20,556 nt of DNA from Coriobacteriaceae bacterium. Its GTDB lineage: Bacteria; Actinomycetota; Coriobacteriia; Coriobacteriales; UMGS124. A model generated the notes under the pieces. The model did no database searches. It had not been told where the DNA came from and worked only from the letters and a program-made list of their open reading frames with translations. Location of the stretch: the NCBI GenBank assembly GCA_019421015.1, contig JAHZGC010000017.1, positions 28,781 through 49,336 of the forward strand, written 5' to 3'. Positions 7,741 through 14,426 of this stretch are shown in pieces (within the stretch, counting starts at the first letter, position 1; each line of letters opens with the position of its first letter). A program made the translations under genes and the position numbers.

Positions 7741-7783
7741 CCGCGCCCGACCGGGCGCGGTGGCACCAACGATATGACGTTGG
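7741..7783 (-). promoter_or_regulatory. Two palindromes in the leader of the DUF1269-like gene
   Basis: CCGCGCCC-N4-GGGCGCGG (7741-7760) and CCAACG-N6-CGTTGG (7766-7783) are both perfect. The second contains CAACGATATG, as does the palindrome before the MFS gene, and may be an operator. The first may be a leader hairpin, as it lies 18 bp before the start codon. Confidence 0.4.
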
Positions 7784-7862
7784 ATAGGTACCCCGCACGG
7801 GAGCCTTTTGTAGCAGTCCACGGAATCAGCGGCGCGGGGGCGCGCAGTTCTGCAAGCCTCCC

Positions 7863-8450
7863 TTACCGCGGGTAGTCCTCGGGAATGCCCGGCGGCACCT
7901 CAAGCCCCCGCATGAAGGTGGGTCGCGACTGCAGGATCGCCTTTTGGTACACCTCGTTGGGCGTGCTCATGTCTGAGGAGAAGAAATCCATGAGCATGGC
8001 CGTGGTGCCCTCCGCATAGACGGCGATGCGCGCCCGGCGGTAGGCCTTCTCCTCCTCGCTCAGGTCGTCGGTGATGCACATGGCGCCCCGGCGGCGTTTT
8101 ATCCATTCGTTGTAGGCCGTCTTGAACGAGTTGGGACCCATCTGCTTGGGCAGCTGGCTAAAGAAGCCGCGATGGGCCCGGGCGGTGTCGAACATCCTCG
8201 CCAGGTTGTTCACGTCCACGTAGGAGGAGTGGGGGTCGGAGAGGATCGGCTTGGACGCGGTGTAGCAGATCAGGTCGTTGATGTCGGTAAAGTGGTTGTA
8301 GAACGTCTGGCGCGCCATGCCGGCCTCAGCCACGAGCTCGACCACCGTGATGTCGTCGAGCCTGCGTGTCTCACACATGTCCATGAGCACCTCGGCGAAG
8401 TGCCGCTTAATCAACTCCGATTTCATGGCTACCCCGTTCACCCCCGGCAT
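7863..8450 (-). CDS. TetR/AcrR family transcriptional regulator
   Basis: This 195-residue protein is of typical TetR length. The N-terminal helix-turn-helix (about 13-58) contains D-I-T-V-V-E-L-V-A-E-A-G-M-A-R-Q-T-F-Y-N-H-F, an almost canonical TetR recognition helix. The C-terminal ligand domain has no recognised specificity. ATG 8450 is chosen because CAAGGGAG lies directly before it; an in-frame ATG at 8426 has only a weak site. A much longer upstream extension is open but lacks any start signal. It precedes the DUF1269-like gene on the same strand and probably controls itself and one or more of the neighbouring island genes. Confidence 0.9.
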   Translation of the reverse strand: MPGVNGVAMKSELIKRHFAEVLMDMCETRRLDDITVVELVAEAGMARQTFYNHFTDINDLICYTASKPILSDPHSSYVDVNNLARMFDTARAHRGFFSQLPKQMGPNSFKTAYNEWIKRRRGAMCITDDLSEEEKAYRRARIAVYAEGTTAMLMDFFSSDMSTPNEVYQKAILQSRPTFMRGLEVPPGIPEDYPR

Positions 8451-8745
8451 CCCGCTCCCTTGCAGGGGGTATAGACGATGCTGAAGTGCGGAAACGGGCA
8501 AATCGACCCCATTGGTTATTACTTTTTGGCTGCCTATAACATCGGCGTACACCGTCCCTTGAATTGTCCACAAACGAGAGGGCGCCGTCGCCAATCCCGA
8601 CGAAGATAATGGAATTCCAGGGCCTTTTGGCAAATCCGAGTAGATTAGTACGTTTTGATTACACGCGCGGGGACGCTGTGGAGCTATAATCAACGCCGCA
8701 TTCAAGACAGACGGGGACCTACCCCACCGCAGAGAGGATCCGCCC
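8451..8745. promoter_or_regulatory. Divergent intergenic region between tetR and the 85-residue protein
   Basis: This 295-bp gap is more A/T-rich than its surroundings and contains no supportable gene. A TATAAT box at 8685-8690 precedes the plus-strand gene by 55 bp, with TTGATT further upstream at a poor spacing. TGGAATTCCA (8610-8619) is a perfect 10-bp palindrome and a possible regulator site. Confidence 0.45.
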
Positions 8746-9003
8746 ATGTGCACCAACGGAGTCAACACCGCCCAGCTCGAGCAGATGATCGACATGGTCG
8801 ACGCCCACGTCGCCCTCGAGCGCCGTATGGCCCACAACCTGGCCCACACCGCCGACGACGCCGGCTTCGAGGCCTGCCACGAGGAGCTCCACAAGGCCTC
8901 CGACATGCTCGACGAGGTGCGCGCCATCCTCGATGCCGCCAAGTCCGTCCTCGAGGACGCCGCCCGCACCGGTGCCCCCACCGTGGATGTCCACCTGGTG
9001 TAA
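8746..9003 (+). CDS. Small His-rich helical protein of unknown function
   Basis: The 85-residue protein starts at ATG 8746, with AGAGGAT upstream, and has strong G/C third-position bias. It appears nearly all helical, with two main helices (about 8-36 and 40-73) and a short tail. Histidines are spaced i, i+4 in both: H30-x3-H34 and C44-H45-x3-H49, plus H21 and H83. I do not recognise the family. The pattern could support metal or haem binding by a helical hairpin or its dimer, but this is inference. It stands alone on the plus strand with its own terminator, between the TetR gene and the paired DUF1269-like paralogs. Confidence 0.75.
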   Translation: MCTNGVNTAQLEQMIDMVDAHVALERRMAHNLAHTADDAGFEACHEELHKASDMLDEVRAILDAAKSVLEDAARTGAPTVDVHLV

Positions 9004-9034
9004 AGCAAGCGCAAAAGCGCATCTACCAACCAAA

Positions 9035-9067
9035 GGGCCCGAGCGGTGCTTCCGCCCGGGCCCTTTT
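9035..9067 (+). terminator. Rho-independent terminator
   Basis: GGGCCCGAGCGG pairs with CCGCCCGGGCCC (one mismatch) around a 5-nt loop and is followed by TTTT. On the minus strand the exit is CCCTTTGG, so it may also slow transcripts from the convergent gene at 9097. Confidence 0.85.
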
Positions 9068-9096
9068 GCATCCGTTCCTGTCCGCATCAACCGGCC

Positions 9097-9567
9097 CTAC
9101 GCCCCGTGGCGGCGCTCCTCGCGGGCGAGCTTTTTAGCCTCCTTGACCGCTTCTTTGGCGTCCTCGTAGCTCCAGCGGCCGATCTTTACGTCCATGCCCA
9201 CGAAGAAGGCGTCGAAGGCCCGGTCGTCGTTGTCCTCTATGACCAGGGCCAGAAGGGTCGTCGAGTCCTTGGGGAACAGGTCCATAATCGGCACGGCCAT
9301 CGCAGCGCTCGGCGTGGGAGCGCCGTCTTCGGCCTTGCAAACGTCCTGGCGAGCCTTCACGACCTTCTCCACCACGTCCTCGTAACGGTCGTCGTCGAGC
9401 CAGTCGGACTCGAAGTGGTCGGAGATGCGCAGCCCCTCGGCATCGCGCACCACCAAGGCGCCCTGAATCACGTCGTACCCGGGCCCGTAGCCGTTGCCCT
9501 TGAGATCGTAGTACGCCTTGTCGGCATCGTCGGCGGAGGCAAACGTGACGGCAACAAAGTTATCCAT
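9097..9567 (-). CDS. DUF1269-related protein lacking the membrane hairpin (paralog 2)
   Basis: The 156-residue protein starts at ATG 9567 with GGGGAGGG upstream. It matches the 7127-7723 and 9627-10232 proteins in the opening beta strand and helix (V-A-V-T-F, then a Y-x-D-L-K-G turn) and in the later L-L-A-L-V-I-E-D-N-D-D-x-A-F-D and I-G-R131-W132-S. The middle (50-100), where DUF1269 proteins have a hydrophobic hairpin, is acidic and soluble here. The C-terminus is short and basic. It is probably cytoplasmic. It follows the 9627-10232 gene by 59 bp on the same strand with no terminator between, so they likely form an operon. Function unknown. Confidence 0.78.
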   Translation of the reverse strand: MDNFVAVTFASADDADKAYYDLKGNGYGPGYDVIQGALVVRDAEGLRISDHFESDWLDDDRYEDVVEKVVKARQDVCKAEDGAPTPSAAMAVPIMDLFPKDSTTLLALVIEDNDDRAFDAFFVGMDVKIGRWSYEDAKEAVKEAKKLAREERRHGA

Positions 9568-9626
9568 GATACCCTCCCCAATCCTTGCTTGGCTGATTCC
9601 TTCTCTGCAGGGTCTCTCAAAATGCC

Positions 9627-10232
9627 CTAGTCCTGACCCAGCTCGGCACGCTCCTCGGCCGCACGCTCCGCACGGCGCTCGGCACGCTCGACGCGCTTTT
9701 CCTCACGGAGCTCCTCACGCGCCTCGCGCCGGGCCTCGCGCTCGGCGGCCCGGGCCTCCCTGCGCGCCGCGCGACGCTCACGGCGCAGATACTTGTCGGC
9801 CTGCCTCACCGCCGCGCGCACCTCGGAGGCGCTCCAGCGCTCGATGGAAACGACGCCCTCGGTGAAGCAGCTGTCGAACGCGGAGTCGTCTCCCTCGTCC
9901 ACGAGCGCGACCAGCGACACCGCACCGGCGCCGAACACGGTGTCGAAGGGGATGGTGAACGTCTCATCCACCTCGACGGCCACCCCGCCGCCGCAGCCGC
10001 ACACATCGTCGGCCGCGTCGACCAAGTCACCGAGCAGGTCGTCGGCCTCGTCGGCAAAGACCGCCTCGTCGGTGAAGCCCTCAGCGAGGTCTATGGCGTC
10101 GGCGTCGTTATTGACCAGGTCGGCCTCTATGACCTTGTAGCCGGTCCCCTTCCTGTTTTCCTTAAGGTAGTCGAGGGCCTTCGACGCAAGGTCGGGGGTC
10201 TCGAACGTAACGACGACCACGTTCTTCTTCAT
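9627..10232 (-). CDS. DUF1269-related protein lacking the membrane hairpin, with long Arg/Glu coiled-coil tail (paralog 3)
   Basis: The 201-residue protein starts at ATG 10232, with AAGGAG upstream. Its core resembles the other two paralogs: N-V-V-V-V-T-F at the start, G-T-G-Y-K-V-I near 29-35, and S-L-V-A-L-V-D-E-G-D-D followed by S-I-E-R132-W133-S. The middle segment (45-100) is acidic, with a C-G-C-G-G-G run (78-83) in place of the membrane hairpin. Residues 145-195 are an almost pure Arg/Ala/Glu helix, expected to form a coiled coil or bind nucleic acid or membrane surface. It is first in a two-gene operon with 9097-9567. Upstream lies GAGGT-TG-ACCTC (near 10305-10316), a possible control site. 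Function unknown. Confidence 0.78.
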   Translation of the reverse strand: MKKNVVVVTFETPDLASKALDYLKENRKGTGYKVIEADLVNNDADAIDLAEGFTDEAVFADEADDLLGDLVDAADDVCGCGGGVAVEVDETFTIPFDTVFGAGAVSLVALVDEGDDSAFDSCFTEGVVSIERWSASEVRAAVRQADKYLRRERRAARREARAAEREARREAREELREEKRVERAERRAERAAEERAELGQD

Positions 10233-10430
10233 GGCGGGCTCCTTAGCCTAAATGGTTCCTCGGCCGCTTCGGGCCCATGGCCGCGCAGCCTTGTTTCGCC
10301 TCGATGAGGTTGACCTCTATGTACCCCCATCGCAGGGAAGTTGCACGACGTCCCCGCACGGCATCCCCCCTCCATATGTGCAGACGCTATGGGGCCTCCC
10401 CGGATGAGGCAGAACCGTTTCTCCCAAAGC

Positions 10431-10458
10431 TATACTTGTTAGTTAGTTTTACTAACTA
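10431..10458 (+). promoter_or_regulatory. -10 box and 19-bp palindromic operator of the fatty-acid operon
   Basis: TATACT (10431-10436) is followed after 3 bp by TAGTTAGT-TTT-ACTAACTA (10440-10458), a perfect dyad with 8-bp arms, ending 24 bp before the MarR start codon. A regulator bound here would cover the transcription start. The size and short spacer suit a MarR dimer; FabT sites in streptococci also have short-spacer dyads. The inference is autoregulation of the whole fab cluster by the first gene. No good -35 box is visible. Confidence 0.65.
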
Positions 10459-10482
10459 CTTACCTATCTCACGAAGGAACCG

Positions 10483-11058
10483 ATGGATCCCTCTCCCTCC
10501 CCCGTCGACGTCACAGACGACGAGGCCTTCTCTGAAGAGCTCAATACCCTGCTCGTCTCCACCTTCCGCTCCGTCGAGCGCTACGAGGAGCGTTGCCTGC
10601 GCTCTTTCTACGGCATGGGCCTCAGCATCAGCGACGCCCACGTCATAGACGCCGTGGGCCGCGGTGCCGCGACCTGCCCCGACGGCGTCACGGTCACGGC
10701 CGTTGCCGAAACGCTCGGCGTGCGCAACCCCACGGCCACGGCCGCGGTGAACAGGCTCGTCGCCAAAGGGCTCCTCCTCAAAGAGCGCTCCACCGACGAC
10801 CTGCGCTCGGTCAACGTGCGCCTGACCCGGGACGGCCGACGGGCCTTTAGGCTCCACCGCCTCTTCCACCGCCGCATGGTCGACGCCGTCGCCGGAACGC
10901 TGCCGCCCCAAGAGCGCTCCATCCTCGCAAGCGGCATCCGACGGCTTAAGGCGTTCTTTGAAGATACTGCCAACGGGGGTGCCACGGATGCGCCGGTCGT
11001 TCACAATGGACAGGACCAAACAGCCGGGGACAAACCCCGCGGCAAGCTGGAGGATTAG
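10483..11058 (+). CDS. MarR family regulator, probable FabT-like repressor of fatty-acid synthesis
   Basis: The 191-residue protein has a ribosome site GAAGGA before ATG 10483. The winged helix is at about 60-120: a V-T-A-V-A-E-T-L-G-V helix, a recognition helix P-T-A-T-A-A-V-N-R-L-V, then a wing with S-T-D-D-L-R-S-V. This is the usual MarR fold flanked by helical dimerisation segments. The last 30 residues are a polar, probably disordered, extension. It is the first gene of the fab cluster, 7 bp from fabH, the same position as fabT in streptococci and lactococci. FabT is known to repress fab genes with acyl-ACP as co-repressor. Assignment of that role rests on position and the palindrome upstream, not on residue-level evidence. 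Confidence 0.85.
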   Translation: MDPSPSPVDVTDDEAFSEELNTLLVSTFRSVERYEERCLRSFYGMGLSISDAHVIDAVGRGAATCPDGVTVTAVAETLGVRNPTATAAVNRLVAKGLLLKERSTDDLRSVNVRLTRDGRRAFRLHRLFHRRMVDAVAGTLPPQERSILASGIRRLKAFFEDTANGGATDAPVVHNGQDQTAGDKPRGKLED

Positions 11059-11065
11059 GACGAAC

Positions 11066-12031
11066 ATGGCATTCCACGTGATGGGAACCGGCAGCGCTCA
11101 GCCGGGCAAGACGGTCACTAACGACGACCTCTCTCAGTTCCTCGATACCGACGACGAGTGGATCGTCACGCGCACGGGCATCAAGACCCGTCAGGTCTGC
11201 ACCGGCGAGTCCACCTCCGACCTCGCCGAGGCGGCGGCCCGCAGGGCCCTTGAGGACGCGGGCGTGTTGCCCGAGGAGCTCGACCTCATCTTGTGCACCA
11301 CGGTCTCCGCCGACGACCTCACGCCGAGCTGCGCCTGCACCGTGCAGGAGCGTATCGGCGCCACATGCCCGGCCTTCGACGTAAACGCCGCCTGCGCCGG
11401 TTTCATCTTTGCCCTCGACGTGGCCGACGGCTACTTCGCCCGAGGGCGCGTGCGGCGCGCGCTGGTGGTCTCCGCCGAAAAGATGAGCCGTATCACCGAC
11501 TGGACCGACCGCGCCACCTGCGTGCTCTTTGGCGACGCGGCCGCCGCGGTCGTGCTCGGCGACGAAGGCGAGGGGCCCCTGTTCACCAAGCTCACCACCT
11601 GCGGCAACCATGCGGTGCTCAACGCCCCCTCCCTGCACGGCAACAGTCCCTTCGAGCCGACGGACCCCGACGCCCCGGCTGTCGCCGGTCTGCAGATGAA
11701 GGGCCGCGAGGTATTCAAGTTCGCAGTCACGAGCATCTGCTCAGACGTGACCGAGCTGGCCGAGAAGACCGGCGTCGCGCTGGACGACATCGACCACTTC
11801 GTCTTCCATCAGGCCAACAAGCGCATCCTCGACGCGGCCGTGGAGCGCCTCGGCCTCGACCGCGCCAAGGTAGCCTACACCATCGACCACACCGGCAACG
11901 TGAGCAGCGCCTGCATCCCCCTTACCCTCGACACCCTCAACCGCGCCGGGCAGCTCAAGCCCGGCGAGCTGGTATGCCTGTCGGGGTTCGGCGCCGGCCT
12001 TGTGGTAGGCACCATGCTGCTGAGGTGGTAG
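11066..12031 (+). CDS. fabH: Beta-ketoacyl-ACP synthase III (KAS III)
   Basis: The 321-residue enzyme matches FabH length. The catalytic triad is visible: C110 in D-V-N-A-A-C-A-G, H248 in F-H-Q-A-N, and N278 in H-T-G-N-V-S-S-A. FabH condenses a short acyl-CoA with malonyl-ACP to start each fatty acid in the cytoplasm. Its primer preference (acetyl or branched) cannot be told. ATG 11066 gives the normal N-terminus (AFHVMGTGSAQP); a downstream ATG at 11081 would cut the first strand. An AGGA site lies in the short gap after the MarR stop, so the two genes are co-transcribed. Confidence 0.95.
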   Translation: MAFHVMGTGSAQPGKTVTNDDLSQFLDTDDEWIVTRTGIKTRQVCTGESTSDLAEAAARRALEDAGVLPEELDLILCTTVSADDLTPSCACTVQERIGATCPAFDVNAACAGFIFALDVADGYFARGRVRRALVVSAEKMSRITDWTDRATCVLFGDAAAAVVLGDEGEGPLFTKLTTCGNHAVLNAPSLHGNSPFEPTDPDAPAVAGLQMKGREVFKFAVTSICSDVTELAEKTGVALDDIDHFVFHQANKRILDAAVERLGLDRAKVAYTIDHTGNVSSACIPLTLDTLNRAGQLKPGELVCLSGFGAGLVVGTMLLRW

Positions 12032-12063
12032 GAGGCCGGCGGCCGCCCCGTACAAGGCGTCAC

Positions 12064-12124
12064 CGCGGGAGTTCCCTCCCGCGTGCACATAGCATGTCAG
12101 GAGCCGCGGCGGCAAGGACCGCGG
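12064..12124 (+). other. Two hairpins between fabH and acpP
   Basis: CGCGGGAG-TTCC-CTCCCGCG (12064-12083) is a perfect 8-bp stem with a 4-nt loop. CCGCGG occurs at 12104-12109 and again at 12119-12124, giving a second stem. Neither has a T-tract. In a 117-bp gap before a gene that must be made in excess, they could mark an RNA processing or stabilising site, or a partial terminator. Role inferred. Confidence 0.5.
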
Positions 12125-12148
12125 CCGCGAACCAAGAAGGAGCGTCCC

Positions 12149-12379
12149 ATGTCCGATACGTTCGAGCGCGTCGTCAAGGTCCTCAAGGAGCAGGACGGCC
12201 TGGAGGACGTCGAGTTCACCCCCGAGATGACCCTCGAGGAGGCCGGCCTCGACAGCCTGGCCACCGTCGAGGCCGTCATGGCCTGCGAGGACGAGTTCGG
12301 CATCGAGATCGACCCCGAGTCCAACCCCAAGACCGTGGGCGAGTTCGTGGAGCTCGTCGAGAAGACCCTGGAGCAGTAA
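12149..12379 (+). CDS. acpP: Acyl carrier protein
   Basis: The 76-residue acidic protein has G-L-D-S36-L around the Ser that takes 4'-phosphopantetheine, at the same position as in E. coli AcpP. The start at ATG 12149 has AAGGAG upstream. It carries the growing acyl chain through the cycle encoded by the surrounding genes. The stop is 3 bp from the fabK start, so translation is probably coupled. Confidence 0.96.
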   Translation: MSDTFERVVKVLKEQDGLEDVEFTPEMTLEEAGLDSLATVEAVMACEDEFGIEIDPESNPKTVGEFVELVEKTLEQ

Positions 12380-12382
12380 GTC

Positions 12383-13327
12383 ATGATCCATACCCCCCTG
12401 TGCGACCTGCTCGGCATCGAGCACCCGGTGTTCCAGGGCGGCATGGCCTGGATCGCCGACGCGAGCCTGGCCGCCGCCGTCTCGGAGGCGGGCGGCCTCG
12501 GCATCATCGCCGCCATGAACGCCAACGCCGAGTGGCTGCGCGAGCAGATCCGCGAGGTGCGCTCGCGCACCAGCAAGCCCTTCGGCGTGAACGTCATGCT
12601 CATGAGCCCCTTCGCCGACGAGGTGGCGGCCGTGGTGGCCGAGGAGCGCGTGCCCGTGGCCGTGACCGGAGCCGGCAACCCCACCAAGTACATGGCCGCC
12701 TGGAACGAGGCGGGCGTCAAGGTGATCCCCGTGGTCGCCAGCTGCGCCATGGCCAAGCTCGTGGCCCGCGCCGGCGCCGTGGCCGTGGTGGCCGAAGGCG
12801 GCGAGTCGGGCGGCCACGTGGGCGACCTCACCACGATGGCCCTGGTGCCCCAGGTGGTCGACACCGTGGACATCCCCGTGATCGCCGCAGGCGGCATCGC
12901 CGACGGCCGCGGGGTGGCCGCCGCGTTCATGCTCGGCGCCCAGGGCGTGCAGGTGGGGACCCGCTTCCTCGTGGCCGAGGAGTGCACCGTGAGCCAGGAG
13001 TACAAGAACCGCGTGCTCAAGGCCAAGGACCTCTCGACCACCGTGACCGGCCGGCGCACGGGCCATCCCGTGCGCTCGCTCAAGTCGCCGTTCACCACCA
13101 ACTATGCGAACATCGAGAAGGCCACGCTGAACGACGACGACCTCCACGGCCTCTCCGCCGGCGCCCTGCGCAAGGCGGCCCAGGAGGGTGACGCCGAAGG
13201 CGGCCAGTTCATGTGCGGCCAGATCGCCGGCCTCGTCACCAAGGAGGAGCCGGCCGCGGCCATCATCGACGACCTCATGCAGGGTGCCGAGAAGGTCCTG
13301 AGGAGCGCAGACCAATGGCTACGGTAG
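12383..13327 (+). CDS. fabK: Enoyl-ACP reductase II, FMN-dependent
   Basis: The 314-residue TIM-barrel protein of the nitronate monooxygenase/FabK family starts at ATG 12383. The N-terminus P-V-F-Q-G-G-M-A-W is typical of FabK. The FMN-site loop E-G-G-E-S-G-G-H145-V-G holds the family's conserved His, and A-G-G-I-A-D-G-R-G and G-A-Q-G-V-Q-V-G-T-R-F are the phosphate-binding strands. It reduces the enoyl-ACP double bond to complete each elongation round, replacing FabI. Placement between acpP and fabD, as in streptococci, supports FabK over a nitronate monooxygenase. Its 3' end overlaps fabD by 13 bp. Confidence 0.95.
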   Translation: MIHTPLCDLLGIEHPVFQGGMAWIADASLAAAVSEAGGLGIIAAMNANAEWLREQIREVRSRTSKPFGVNVMLMSPFADEVAAVVAEERVPVAVTGAGNPTKYMAAWNEAGVKVIPVVASCAMAKLVARAGAVAVVAEGGESGGHVGDLTTMALVPQVVDTVDIPVIAAGGIADGRGVAAAFMLGAQGVQVGTRFLVAEECTVSQEYKNRVLKAKDLSTTVTGRRTGHPVRSLKSPFTTNYANIEKATLNDDDLHGLSAGALRKAAQEGDAEGGQFMCGQIAGLVTKEEPAAAIIDDLMQGAEKVLRSADQWLR

Positions 13328-14256
13328 CGATCCTCTTTGCCGGCCAGGGAGCCCAGCACGAGGGCATGGGGGCCGAGCTCGCCGCTGCGGAGCCCGCGGC
13401 CCGCGCGGTCTTCGACCTCTGCGACCGTCTGCGCCCCGGCACCTCGGCCCAGTGCTTCGAGGCCCCGGTGGCCGAGCTCAGCCAGACCCAGAACACCCAA
13501 CCCTGCATGTGGGCGGTCGACCTCGCCTGCGCCCGCGCCCTCGCAGCCCGCGGCGTCGAGGCCTCCCACGTGGCGGGCTTCTCGCTGGGCGAGCTCGCCG
13601 CGCTGGCCTTTGCCGGCGTGCTCTCGGACGAGGACGCCTTCGCCACCGTGTGCCGCCGCAGCGAGCTCATGGCCGACGCCTGCGCGGCCACGCCCGGCGC
13701 CATGCTCGCCGTGCTCAAGCTCGAGCCCGCGCGCGTCAAGGAGCTCGCCGAGCAGGCAGGCGCGTGGCCGGTGAACTACAACTCGCCCGTGCAGACCGTG
13801 TGTGCCGGCTCCCCCCAGGCCATCGAGCAGCTCGCCGCGCTGGTCAAGGAGGCCGGCGGCCGCGCGATGCCGCTCAACGTGTCGGGAGCGTTCCACAGCC
13901 CCCTCATGGAGCCCGCCTCCCAGGGCCTCGCCGAAGCCCTGGTCGAGGTAGCGGTGGGCCCGGCGCAGGTCCCGGTGTGGGCCAACGCCACGGCCGCCCC
14001 CTACCCCGCCGAGGCCTCCGAGGTCAAGGCCCTGCTCGCGCGCCAGGTGGCAAACCCCGTGCGCTGGGCGCAGACCCTGCAGGCCCTGGCCGACGAGGGC
14101 GTCGACACCTTCATCGAGGTGGGTCCCGGCAAGGTCCTCACCGGCCTCGTGAAGCGCACCCTCCCCGGAGCCGTCGCGCTCTCGTGCGAGACCCCGGCCG
14201 ACCTGCAGGCCGTGCTGGAAGCCCTGGGCATCGCCCCAGCAGACGACCTGCAGTAA
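13315..14256 (+). CDS. fabD: Malonyl-CoA:ACP transacylase
   Basis: The 313-residue enzyme starts at ATG 13315, inside the end of fabK, with GAGGAG upstream. Family motifs are present: F-A-G-Q-G-A-Q near the start, the nucleophile S90 in G-F-S-L-G-E, H194 in S-G-A-F-H-S, and G-P-G-K-V-L near the end. The usual GHS nucleophile elbow reads GFS; substitution of this His is seen in other FabDs and does not remove the catalytic pair. The protein moves malonyl from CoA to AcpP. Confidence 0.95.
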   Translation: MATVAILFAGQGAQHEGMGAELAAAEPAARAVFDLCDRLRPGTSAQCFEAPVAELSQTQNTQPCMWAVDLACARALAARGVEASHVAGFSLGELAALAFAGVLSDEDAFATVCRRSELMADACAATPGAMLAVLKLEPARVKELAEQAGAWPVNYNSPVQTVCAGSPQAIEQLAALVKEAGGRAMPLNVSGAFHSPLMEPASQGLAEALVEVAVGPAQVPVWANATAAPYPAEASEVKALLARQVANPVRWAQTLQALADEGVDTFIEVGPGKVLTGLVKRTLPGAVALSCETPADLQAVLEALGIAPADDLQ

Positions 14257-14264
14257 TAGCCCGC

Positions 14265-14390
14265 AGCGGAGAAGCCCTCGGGCGCCACGGCAGCCTTGGC
14301 AAGCCGAAGGGCTTCTCCGCTCCATTGCATGCACCACCGAGGCGCTTTGCCGCCGCCGACACCGGTGCGGCCGGCAGCGGCAAAGCGCCT
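14265..14390 (+). other. Two tandem long hairpins between fabD and fabG
   Basis: AGCGGAGAAGCCCT (14265-14278) pairs perfectly with 14308-14321, and AGGCGCTTTGCCGC (14340-14353) pairs perfectly with 14377-14390. Both have 14-bp stems, the first over a 29-nt and the second over a 23-nt loop region. Neither is followed by a T-tract, so they are poor simple terminators. They may partly terminate, process or stabilise the transcript between fabD and fabG. No promoter is obvious in the gap. Confidence 0.65.
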
Positions 14391-14426
14391 GCCGCTCCCC
14401 TAGATCCAACGGTAAAGGAGACGCAC

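Noticed and set aside
8451..9071. A long N-terminal extension of the TetR protein
   Set aside because: The frame stays open by composition only. A good ribosome site before ATG 8450 and normal TetR length settle the start.
11741..13315. A 524-codon open frame antisense to fabH, acpP and fabK
   Set aside because: It covers three clear genes on the other strand and has no domain or ribosome site; it is a composition artefact.
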